Part shown: piece by piece, positions 16,536-24,022 of the stretch
Layout: each line of letters opens with the position of its first letter
How positions within the stretch are numbered: position 1 is the stretch's first letter
Assembly (NCBI RefSeq): GCF_012275515.1
Contig: NZ_JAAZQL010000002.1
Coordinates: 1-64,000, forward strand
Reading direction: 5' to 3'
DNA: 64,000 nucleotides
Origin: Novosphingobium sp. SG707
Lineage (GTDB): Bacteria > Pseudomonadota > Alphaproteobacteria > Sphingomonadales > Sphingomonadaceae
The notes under the pieces: generated by a model
Databases searched by the model: none
What the model saw: only the letters and a program-made list of their open reading frames with translations
What the model was told of the DNA's origin: nothing
Translations under genes and position numbers: made by a program

Positions 16536-17119
16536 GTGCAGGTCCTTGTGGCCGAACCATAGGCGACCTGCGCGGCCCAGGGCTGGTTGCGGCGCACCGC
16601 CGTGGCGTTCAGCGTGACCTTGCCCCACATGCTTTTCATGAAAGGGACGCTGAACATTGGCGTATAGCTGGCCGTGGCGGTATAGACGATGATGTCGCCC
16701 GCCGCGCCATTGCCCGCTGCGCCAATGTCCGAATTCCACGATCCGTCGCCGTTCTCGTCCGTATAGGGCTCGCCATTGTCACAGCGGCCGTTGGCATTGG
16801 AATCAGTCCATTTTTCCGCGCGGCCGATGTCGGTGAAATCATAATAGGACTTGCGGGTCGAGGTGACCGTCACCCCGGGCAGGGCCGGGGCCAGGACCTT
16901 GGCCACGTTCTGGTCCAGCGTGGTGGTGTTGGCGTTTTCCAGCGTGGCGTCGCGCGCGGCCTGACGCACCGCGCCATTGAGCAGCGCGCGGCCATAGAAC
17001 ATCTGGCCGAAATAGCCGATGCCCATCATCATCACCAACAGGATCGGCAGGACGAAGGCATATTCCACCGCCGTGGCCCCGCGCCGGTCGCGCCAGAGAT
17101 GGGCAAGCCGCCGCGCCAT
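16532..17119 (-). CDS. TadE-family pseudopilin with an Asp/Asn-rich calcium-loop-like segment
   Basis: A 195-residue pseudopilin. The N-terminus carries RRGATAVEYAFVLPILLVMM, the TadE processing and anchor motif, with Glu19. Residues 106-125 contain a string of oxygen ligands spaced as in EF-hand or dockerin loops (Asp106, Asn108, Asn110, Asp114, Glu117, Asp121, Asn123, Asp125 within DSNANGRCDN and DENGDGSW), which suggests bound calcium. The ATG at 17119 shares its A with the TGA of the TadG gene upstream. A longer frame upstream of this ATG is only the shadow of that gene. Confidence 0.85.
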   Translation of the reverse strand: MARRLAHLWRDRRGATAVEYAFVLPILLVMMMGIGYFGQMFYGRALLNGAVRQAARDATLENANTTTLDQNVAKVLAPALPGVTVTSTRKSYYDFTDIGRAEKWTDSNANGRCDNGEPYTDENGDGSWNSDIGAAGNGAAGDIIVYTATASYTPMFSVPFMKSMWGKVTLNATAVRRNQPWAAQVAYGSATRTCT

Positions 17120-19035
17120 CAACTGGCCACCCGCAAGGCGCTGGCGGTCTTGGCGATCTGCTGAAACGCGCTGTTGAGTTCGCTGGCGCTGTTGGCGGTA
17201 AAGCCGCTGTCGGGCGAGGCGCAATAGGACAGGTCGCTCGACAGGCTGGTGGAGTAGCCGATCACCCAGATGCGCACCCCGCGCCCCTTGATCGCATCGC
17301 ACAGCGCGCGGAAACGGGCGATATGGCGGTTGTCATCATTGGTATAGCCATCGTCGGTGATGCGACGGTCATGGTATTCGATCCCATAGGCCTGCTGGAT
17401 CGAATAGTTCGCATTGGGTTCGCCGTCGGTCATATAGATGATGTGGCGCGTGACATTGCCGCCGTTGGTGGGCACTTCGGTCACATTGCTGGCAAAGATC
17501 CCGGTCGCCGAAATCAGCCGCGCGCCCCACAGCATGCCGATGTCGTGATAGGTGCTGCCCGCCGGGCTCAGCGAATTGACGTAATTGGTGAAATCACTCT
17601 GGGTCATCGTTGCGAGCGTGCGCGCCGCCGCCGGGCAATAGGAATAGGCCTGCGACCCCGATGTGCTCAGAATGGAACTGCTGCTGCTGGTGCCGCGATA
17701 ATAGGCCACATCGGGCCACATCGGCGCCCATTTGGTGGCATCGTCGCTGGTGGGCGCCATGTCTATGTTGAGGTCGGTGGCACTGGTGGGTGAAATGCGG
17801 TCGGTCAGCGAACTGTAGGTAAAGGTCGGGTCCGAGACAGTATAGCGCTCCTCGATGCAGCCATCCCACGAGGATGTCAGCGATGTGCCGTTCGAGCCGG
17901 TATTGGTGGTGGCGTTGGCAAAGGTCTTGAACGTGCTGACATCCATATTGACCAGCATATAGTCGAAATGGTCAAAGACGCTGGCGCTGGAAGTGGTCGC
18001 CGGGGTGGTGAAGCCGGTGTAGCTGTAGGTCTTGAGCGTCAGATTGGCGTAGTAATAATATTGGTAATAGCTGTCACCCGAACGTGTGCAGGTATATAAA
18101 GTCCGCCGCTTGGGCTGGTTGCTGATATTGGCATAATAGGAATAATTGCCCGTGGCCACATAACCGCTGGTTGCGGTGGATGAACCATTGTTGGCCCATG
18201 CCGTGGCGGCGGGCAGGGCCGAGAGGCAGGCGCTCTGGCTGCCATAGGCGCTGCTGGAATAGAGGGCGGGCGTGCTGTTGGCGCTGTAGACCTCCTCCGA
18301 GGTTTTTATCGTGCGCCCGTTGTAAACGCCGTAATTGACCGTCTCGAACTGCGGCACCCGGCTTTGGACGCCATAAGTGTTGACCAGATAGGACGGGTTC
18401 AGATTGTAGAGCAGGCGCCCGACATTGACCGAGCTGCTGTAGGGCACAAAGCCATAGCGCACGCGGGCATTCGTGCCCGCCGTGGCATTGATGATGGTCG
18501 TGTTGAAATTCTTGAGCGCGGTCTGCAGGCCGGTGATCTTGACCGTGCCGTTATAGGAATCCGACATCGACCCGGTGGTGTCCAGCACGAAGACGATATC
18601 GGAATTGCCGATGCTCTGCGTCGATCCGCAGGTCAGGCTGACATTATAGGTGTAGCGCCCGAAGAGCGCCATGATCCGCAGCGGTACGGTGGTGCTGGCC
18701 GTGCCGTTGACGGTGATGCCGTTATCCGGCGTGGTCAGGGCAAAGGCGGTGCTCTTGGTGCCTTGCTGGGCGTCGGTATAGTTGACGTTGAAATAGGATT
18801 TGCCCTGCGCGATCGCGGTGGCGTCCAGCCCATTGGTGGTGACCGCGCGCCGGGCGGCCAGCACACCGGCATCGCACGCGCCCTGAAGCCGGTTCTGCGC
18901 GCGATAGACAAGGCTCAGATCCACCGCCCCGCCGATCAGCGCGGTCAGCACGAACATGATCGCGGAGGCCAGCATCAGCACATTGCCGCGCCGGTCATGG
19001 GCCAGTCGGCGCAGGAAGGGCTGGGGTTGCAGCAT
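17119..19035 (-). CDS. TadG-like protein with von Willebrand factor A domain
   Basis: A 638-residue protein: N-terminal Tad anchor (RRGNVLMLASAIMFVLTALI) and a large extracytoplasmic part with a von Willebrand factor A domain. The metal-ion-dependent adhesion site is split as usual: DIVFVLDTTGSMS (Asp152, Ser156, Ser158) near the start and YMTDGEPN towards the C-terminus, separated by a long Ser/Thr/Tyr-rich insertion of about 300 residues. It is the first gene of a three-gene operon with two TadE-like pseudopilins (TGATG junction). TadG-type proteins assist Flp pilus assembly or adhesion; here no pilus machinery is adjacent, so the function may be a stand-alone adhesin. The insertion contains six or more cysteines. 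Confidence 0.88.
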   Translation of the reverse strand: MLQPQPFLRRLAHDRRGNVLMLASAIMFVLTALIGGAVDLSLVYRAQNRLQGACDAGVLAARRAVTTNGLDATAIAQGKSYFNVNYTDAQQGTKSTAFALTTPDNGITVNGTASTTVPLRIMALFGRYTYNVSLTCGSTQSIGNSDIVFVLDTTGSMSDSYNGTVKITGLQTALKNFNTTIINATAGTNARVRYGFVPYSSSVNVGRLLYNLNPSYLVNTYGVQSRVPQFETVNYGVYNGRTIKTSEEVYSANSTPALYSSSAYGSQSACLSALPAATAWANNGSSTATSGYVATGNYSYYANISNQPKRRTLYTCTRSGDSYYQYYYYANLTLKTYSYTGFTTPATTSSASVFDHFDYMLVNMDVSTFKTFANATTNTGSNGTSLTSSWDGCIEERYTVSDPTFTYSSLTDRISPTSATDLNIDMAPTSDDATKWAPMWPDVAYYRGTSSSSSILSTSGSQAYSYCPAAARTLATMTQSDFTNYVNSLSPAGSTYHDIGMLWGARLISATGIFASNVTEVPTNGGNVTRHIIYMTDGEPNANYSIQQAYGIEYHDRRITDDGYTNDDNRHIARFRALCDAIKGRGVRIWVIGYSTSLSSDLSYCASPDSGFTANSASELNSAFQQIAKTASALRVAS

Positions 19036-19314
19036 GAAAATCGGGCCTTGTTTCAGCGGACAAGATGCGCACCCGGAAGGACGCCTGATGGTTTCCCCTA
19101 GTGGTTAACGCTTAAAGATTCATAAATTATCGGAACTTGGGCGTCGCGAGGCTGTATTGCGAGCCTATTGGCTGCCCCGGACATGCACCGGTTTTGCAAC
19201 TGCGGATGCAGGAATCGAGTTTGAGTATGGCCGGAATAGGCGTAAATCGGCGCCACCCCGATTGGCCGCCACCCCGCATATCGTCGGAGTCGGCTTCCTT
19301 ACATGGAGATCATC

Positions 19315-19686
19315 ATGAAGAACCTGTTGGCTTGGGCTTTTGCCGTGTCGCTGCTGTCTGGCGCGCCTGTGCAGGCGGCCGGGCCGGGTCTGGATTTCCA
19401 CCTCTTTGAAAATGAATATGTTCGCAATGGCGTGCCCGAGGCCGGCTATGACGCGGTGCGCCGCGCGGTGCCGGTGGGCGCGGATGCGCGCGGCGGCGTG
19501 GCGATGCTGCGTCAGGCGGGCGCGCATTGCGGCGCGGTGCGCGGCGATACGGTCGATTGCTTTTACCGTGAACGCATTTCGGTCGACGATGTGGTGGATA
19601 CTTATGCAACCTGGGACATGCAGCTCAACCTGAGCGGCGACAAGGTGGCCGCCGTTAATGTCGAGCGCAGCGTCGAACAGCGCTGA
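19315..19686 (+). CDS. Small secreted protein of unknown function
   Basis: A 123-residue protein with a signal peptide (MKNLLAWAFAVSLLSGAPVQ, cleavage near QAAG). The mature part has two cysteines (AGAHCGAVR and DTVDCFYRE) that probably form a disulfide and a C-terminal strand-rich segment. The ATG at 19315 has GGAGATCATC in front and is preferred over an upstream ATG in the same frame. No family recognised. Transcription is divergent from the Tad operon, and a short hairpin with four T residues follows. Confidence 0.75.
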   Translation: MKNLLAWAFAVSLLSGAPVQAAGPGLDFHLFENEYVRNGVPEAGYDAVRRAVPVGADARGGVAMLRQAGAHCGAVRGDTVDCFYRERISVDDVVDTYATWDMQLNLSGDKVAAVNVERSVEQR

Positions 19687-19691
19687 CCCTC

Positions 19692-19710
19692 TGCCGCAAA
19701 GCGGCTTTTA
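19692..19710 (+). terminator. Short terminator-like hairpin
   Basis: GCCGC, loop AAA, GCGGC and then TTTTA, just after the stop of the small secreted protein gene. The stem is only five base pairs. Confidence 0.45.
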
Positions 19711-19746
19711 ATCCCATAGCGTCTCACGCTGCCGTCAAGGCGCAAG

Positions 19747-19794
19747 GACAGTAACGGGATTGCAAAGGGACAAGTCCCTTTGCCCGCCGGAGGC
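19747..19794 (+). repeat. Extragenic palindromic repeat, copy C
   Basis: 47 of 48 bases match copy B at 15838-15885, including the ten-base-pair stem. The bases before it (CCCATAGCG, then a short divergent stretch) also resemble those before copy B, so the full unit may be longer. Confidence 0.9.
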
Positions 19795-19821
19795 ATTCAA
19801 AAAGCACCCGCCGGAAGAATG

Positions 19822-21024
19822 TTAATGCCGCCCTGCATGTCCTCCCGGACTGGTGAAATCATACACCGCCAGCCCGGAAGGGTCGCTGGGCAATTCCAGC
19901 ACCTCGCGTTGGGCCAGCGTATGGGCGGCGTCCTCATAGCCGCTGCGCCAATGGTCCTCCATCGTCTGGCGGCTGAATTCATAGTCCTTGTAATCGCCTT
20001 CGTAATTGGGCGACTGATAGACCATCTGCACGATATTGTAGCGTGCCGGATCGGTGGCCTCCATCAACAGCTTGCCCTCGGGGCTGGCCAGTTGCTCGGG
20101 CGTCATCGTCGCGGCCAGCTTGCGGAAGGCGTTGCGCAATTCCTGCCGCTCGCGAAACATGTCGGTGGCGGCGCGGGTGCGGCTGGAATACTGGATTTCC
20201 TTCATGCGTGAGGCCACGGCCGCCATATCGCCGGGCATATGGCCGCGCGCGCTCCACAGATCGACCTGAAATACCAGCGTGTCGAGCCGCGAATCGGACG
20301 ACAGCACCCAGTCGAGTGGCGTGTTCGACACCAGACCGCCGTCCCAGTAATATTCGCCATCGACCTCCACCGCGGGAAAACCGGGCGGCAGCGCGCCCGA
20401 GGCGATCACATGTTCGGGTCTGATCGTGCATTGGGCATTGTCGAAATATTTGAAATTGCCGGTGCGCACATTGACCGCGCCCACGCTGAAGCGGGTTTTG
20501 CGCGTGTTGATGCGGTCGAAATCGACCAGACTTTCCAGCGTGGCACGCAAATGGCTGGTGTCATACCAACTGGTCGCCTCGGCGGTCTTGTCGGGCTGGA
20601 AAAAGGGCGGGATCAGGCGCGGGGAGAAAAAGCCCGGCGCGCCCTGCATCAACACCTGCCCCGCCGCCATCTGGTTGATCGCCCCGCGCAGATGCGGGTT
20701 CACCGCCAGATGCGACAGGCCAAGCGTGGCCAGCCATGGCGCCCATGCGGTCGAGCGGCCCGACACGCCCTCCCAAAAGCGGCGCAATTGGCCCACGCGG
20801 GCCTCGGGCGCATTGCCCGCGATGATCGCGCTGTTGATCGCGCCGATGGAAATGCCCGCGATCCAGCCCGGCTCGATGTTCCGCTCGGCCAATGCCTCGT
20901 AAACGCCCGCCTGATAGGCCCCCAGCGCGCCCCCGCCTTGCAGCAATAAGGCAACGGTTTCAAAGGGCGTGCCATTGCCTCTGGCATGGGTAACGGGGGC
21001 TTTCCAGCGGCGCATTCGGGGCAT
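19822..21024 (-). CDS. Patatin-like phospholipase with DUF3734 region
   Basis: A 400-residue serine lipase of the patatin/RssA type. The oxyanion loop LLLQGGGALGAYQAG (about 27-40), nucleophile elbow GISIG with Ser59 and the catalytic Asp228 in YYWDGG form the Ser-Asp dyad. The C-terminal 130 residues (from MKEIQYSSRTR) correspond to the DUF3734 extension found in a proteobacterial subgroup. There is no signal peptide, so it should act in the cytoplasm, for example on membrane lipids or on storage polyester granules, with which this subgroup is sometimes associated. Neighbours give no further clue. The start at 21024 gives a basic N-terminal tail before the fold. Confidence 0.9.
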   Translation of the reverse strand: MPRMRRWKAPVTHARGNGTPFETVALLLQGGGALGAYQAGVYEALAERNIEPGWIAGISIGAINSAIIAGNAPEARVGQLRRFWEGVSGRSTAWAPWLATLGLSHLAVNPHLRGAINQMAAGQVLMQGAPGFFSPRLIPPFFQPDKTAEATSWYDTSHLRATLESLVDFDRINTRKTRFSVGAVNVRTGNFKYFDNAQCTIRPEHVIASGALPPGFPAVEVDGEYYWDGGLVSNTPLDWVLSSDSRLDTLVFQVDLWSARGHMPGDMAAVASRMKEIQYSSRTRAATDMFRERQELRNAFRKLAATMTPEQLASPEGKLLMEATDPARYNIVQMVYQSPNYEGDYKDYEFSRQTMEDHWRSGYEDAAHTLAQREVLELPSDPSGLAVYDFTSPGGHAGRH

Positions 21025-21080
21025 GGATGGGCGGCTCCTTGATGATCGCGCCTTTCTAGGTAGCGCTTAACGGCCGCTAT

Positions 21081-22565
21081 TCAATCCACTCCGCGTAAAG
21101 TCAGCGTAGCCAGTGCCGCCAGCACCAGAGTGGCGGCGGCAAAAGCCATGGTCCACACCGGCGCGCCGGGGAAAAACGCGTCCATCACTGTATGCATGAC
21201 CGTGGCCACCAGCAATTGCGGCACCACGACAAAGACATTGAACAGGCCCATTGATACGCCCAGCTTCGATTGCGGCAGGCTGGACGCCAGCATCGCATAG
21301 GGCATGGCCAGAATAGAGGCCCAGGCAAGGCCGATCGCCACCTCGCTGACCTGCAGCCACGCCGGATCGCGCAGTACGAGATAGGAGCCAAAACCCGCCG
21401 CCCCGGCGATCAGGCTGACCGCATGGGTGCGCGCCTTGCCGATGCGCCGGGCCAGCCATGGCAGCACGATCAGCGCGGCGGGCGCGGCCACGCCATTATA
21501 GATCGAGAACAAGCGCCCGACATAATTGGCCGCCGCCTGATAGGTCGGGCTGGCCGGATCGGTGGCGCCGAAATGATATTGAGCGACGATGGGCGTGGTA
21601 TAGATCCACATGATGAACAGCGCCGACCAACTGAAGAACTGCACCAGCGCGAGGCGCTTCATCAGCGGCGGCATACCGGCAAAATCGCCGACTACGCTGG
21701 AGAGTAATGTGGTCCGTCCCGCACGCGCCAGCAGGATCGCCGCGACCAGCGCCACGCCATAGGCCGCCATTAGCCCGGCCAGTAGATAAAGCTCCTTGGC
21801 CAGCGCCCAATGCGCGACGCAGGCCGCCAGCAGGCCCCCGGCGATGATCCAGGGCAAAGCCCCCAACGGCGAACGCGCCGCCAGCGCAAGGTCGGGGCCG
21901 GTTTCGGGCGCGGCGGCCTCGCCAAATTCCTCCATCTGCGTGGGCGAATATTCCTGCGTGTTCAGCACAGTCCACAAGACCGCCGCCAACAGGATCGCCC
22001 CGCCCGCCCAGAAGCTGTAGCGCACCGTGTCGGGGATCTGTCCTGTGGGCGCGACATTGGCCACGCCCAGCGCGTCGAGCAGCGAGGGGAAGAGCGAACC
22101 CACCACCGCGCCCGCGCCGATAAAGGCGGTCTGCACCGCATAGCCCGCCGTATGCTGGCTCTTGTCCAGCATATCGCCGACAAAGGCGCGGAACGGCTCC
22201 ATCGCCACATTCAGACTGGCATCGAGCAGCCAGAGCAGCATAGCCGCGCCCAGCAGCGCTCCTTGCAGCGGCATCACCAGCAGCGCCAGACAGGCCAGCA
22301 CCGCGCCCGCCAGAAAATAGGGCCGCCGCCGTCCCAGCCGCCCCAGCCATGTGCGATCCGACAGATGGCCGATCACCGGCTGCACCAGCAGGCCCGTCAA
22401 AGGTGCGGCGATCCACAGCGCGGGCAGATCATCGATCGAGGAACCAAGCGACTGGAAAACGCGGCTCATATTGGCATTTTGCAGGGCAAAGCCAATCTGG
22501 ATGCCGAAAAAGCCAAAGCTGACATTGCACAGCCCGGCCCAGCCAAGTTGGGGCTTGCCCGACAT
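21081..22565 (-). CDS. Sugar MFS transporter (maltose/maltodextrin-type, inner membrane)
   Basis: A 494-residue, twelve-segment transporter of the GPH/SLC45-like sugar branch, recognisable by QNANMSRVFQSLG near the N-terminus, the cytoplasmic loop GHLSDRTWLGRLGRRRPYFL between segments 2 and 3 and the paired SLFPSLLDALGV region. Relatives in Caulobacter, Xanthomonas and Sphingomonas carry sucrose or maltose across the inner membrane. The ATG at 22565 (AAGGGGAAATC upstream) is better than one 48 bases earlier. It follows the lacI gene on the same strand, separated by a long hairpin (22667-22746) and a predicted operator (22636-22649). It probably imports maltose and maltodextrins that come through the receptor at 24023. 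Confidence 0.9.
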   Translation of the reverse strand: MSGKPQLGWAGLCNVSFGFFGIQIGFALQNANMSRVFQSLGSSIDDLPALWIAAPLTGLLVQPVIGHLSDRTWLGRLGRRRPYFLAGAVLACLALLVMPLQGALLGAAMLLWLLDASLNVAMEPFRAFVGDMLDKSQHTAGYAVQTAFIGAGAVVGSLFPSLLDALGVANVAPTGQIPDTVRYSFWAGGAILLAAVLWTVLNTQEYSPTQMEEFGEAAAPETGPDLALAARSPLGALPWIIAGGLLAACVAHWALAKELYLLAGLMAAYGVALVAAILLARAGRTTLLSSVVGDFAGMPPLMKRLALVQFFSWSALFIMWIYTTPIVAQYHFGATDPASPTYQAAANYVGRLFSIYNGVAAPAALIVLPWLARRIGKARTHAVSLIAGAAGFGSYLVLRDPAWLQVSEVAIGLAWASILAMPYAMLASSLPQSKLGVSMGLFNVFVVVPQLLVATVMHTVMDAFFPGAPVWTMAFAAATLVLAALATLTLRGVD

Positions 22566-22635
22566 GATTTCCCCTTCCGCGTGGTGGTATGTTTGTTGCG
22601 CCCGGCGTTGCATGGACCGGGGCGCGGGGCAATCA

Positions 22636-22649
22636 CGTATACGAATACC
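22636..22649. promoter_or_regulatory. Predicted LacI-type operator upstream of the MFS gene
   Basis: CGTATACGAATACC; read on the minus strand GGTATTCGTATACG. It matches the site at 23863-23876 in 11 of 14 positions, has the CpG centre usual for LacI-family operators, and lies 71 bases before the MFS start codon. It should bind the repressor encoded at 22749-23783. Confidence 0.65.
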
Positions 22650-22666
22650 TTATGCGCGATTTGCCC

Positions 22667-22746
22667 GGCACCGGTCCTCTCCCCCGGCCCTGCCACCCAT
22701 TGAGTGTACCATAAGGATGGCAGGGCCGGAGGAGAGGGCCGGCGCC
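22667..22746 (-). repeat. Long imperfect hairpin between lacI and the MFS gene
   Basis: Arms of 32 bases (22667-22698 and 22715-22746) with 28 Watson-Crick pairs and a 16-base loop. In the minus-strand RNA three of the four remaining positions are G-U wobbles and one is an A-C mismatch, whereas in plus-strand RNA only one is a wobble. It begins three bases past the lacI stop codon. No T-run follows, so it may protect the lacI mRNA 3' end or weaken read-through into the MFS gene. Confidence 0.8.
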
Positions 22747-22748
22747 GT

Positions 22749-23783
22749 TTACCCCCCGCAACTCTTGCGCCGCACCAGCCGCGTGGGCAGAACGGGCGAG
22801 GGCAGTGCGCGATCCTCGATCTGGGCCAGCAGGGTTTCGATCAGCAGTACGCCCGCCGCCTTGAGATCCTGCATCATCGTGGTCAGGGGAGGATTGGTCA
22901 TGCCCGCCGCCGGAATATCGTCAAAGCCCATCAGCGCCACATCGCCCGGCACCGACAGGCCCGCCTCGGACAGCGCGCGCATCGCGCCGATGGCGATGAG
23001 GTCTGATCCGGCAAAGATCGCGTCAAACCGCGCGCCCCGCGCAATCAGCGCCTTTGCGGCCAGATAGCCCGATTCCTCCGTGGTCAGCGCGTCGATCTGC
23101 AAATCCGGGTTCACCGGCAGTCCGCCTTGCGCCAGCGCCGCCTGAAGCCCGCGATAACGGTCGGAAAATTCAGGGTAATGCTCGTCGGCCTGCCCCAGAA
23201 AGGCGATGTCGCGGCGGCCCTGCGCGATCAGGTGTTCGCCCGCCATCTGCCCCGCGCCGAAATTGTCGCTGCCCACGGTCGCGCCGATATTGTCGGGCCG
23301 CACCGAGCCCCAGCGGACAAAGCGCGTACCCTGCGCCACCAGCCCCGTCAGGCGCTGTTCGTATTGCGTGTAATCGCCATAGCCCAGCAGGATCAGCCCA
23401 TCCGCGCGGTGGCTGTCCTGATAGCGCGTGTGCCAGTCATCCTCCATTTTCTGGAACGAAATCAAGAGGTCGAACCCGCGATTGGCGCATTGGCGCGTGA
23501 TCGAGCCGAGCATGGCGAGGAAGAAGGGATTGATGCGCGAATCATCCTCGCTGGGTTCTTCAAAGAACAGCAGCGCAATCGTGTTGGCCCGCTGTGAACG
23601 CAGCGAGGAGGCGTTTTTGTCGACCGTGTAATTCAGCTCGCGGGCAATCGCTTCGATCCTTGCGCGCGTCTCGGCGCTGACCGAACGCGACCCGCGCAGC
23701 GCCCGGCTGACCGTGGGTTGGGACACGCCCGCGCGATAGGCGATGTCAAAGCTGGTAGGTTTGTTCGATCGTTTTTGCCCCAT
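22749..23783 (-). CDS. LacI-family repressor of the maltodextrin locus
   Basis: A 344-residue repressor. The helix-turn-helix (TSFDIAYRAGVSQPTVSRAL) and the hinge helix (ASSLRSQRANTIALLFFEE) precede a sugar-binding domain ending in MGFDDIPAAGMTNPPLTTMM. It is encoded divergently from the receptor and amylase genes, and one predicted operator lies 80 bases upstream of its start, so it should regulate both itself and the receptor operon. A second predicted operator precedes the MFS gene downstream. By analogy with MalI/MalR-type repressors of this locus in other alphaproteobacteria, maltose or a maltodextrin should act as inducer; that is inference. Confidence 0.92.
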   Translation of the reverse strand: MGQKRSNKPTSFDIAYRAGVSQPTVSRALRGSRSVSAETRARIEAIARELNYTVDKNASSLRSQRANTIALLFFEEPSEDDSRINPFFLAMLGSITRQCANRGFDLLISFQKMEDDWHTRYQDSHRADGLILLGYGDYTQYEQRLTGLVAQGTRFVRWGSVRPDNIGATVGSDNFGAGQMAGEHLIAQGRRDIAFLGQADEHYPEFSDRYRGLQAALAQGGLPVNPDLQIDALTTEESGYLAAKALIARGARFDAIFAGSDLIAIGAMRALSEAGLSVPGDVALMGFDDIPAAGMTNPPLTTMMQDLKAAGVLLIETLLAQIEDRALPSPVLPTRLVRRKSCGG

Positions 23784-23862
23784 GATCCCCCCATGATGCG
23801 TGTGCTTCCCGACTGGCTCTTGCGTGGCCTTAGAGCAACATTACCCGATTGCGCATAATATG

Positions 23863-23876
23863 GGTATACGTATGCC
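23863..23876. promoter_or_regulatory. Predicted LacI-type operator in the receptor/lacI divergent region
   Basis: GGTATACGTATGCC: half-sites GGTATAC and GGCATAC around a CpG centre, with a single mismatch. It lies 147 bases before the receptor start and 80 bases before the lacI start, in the only gap between them, and resembles the site at 22636-22649. Confidence 0.7.
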
Positions 23877-24022
23877 ATCTTTTGTTCTCGGCCGTCCCCG
23901 CTGTAAACGGGCTCCACGTTGACCGGAACCAAGGGGCAGGGGTGCCCTATGCCGGGACGAAGCCTGCGCGCATGGACCGTGTGTCATCCATGCGCAGCCG
24001 GTGTGATCAGGAGAGGAATATC

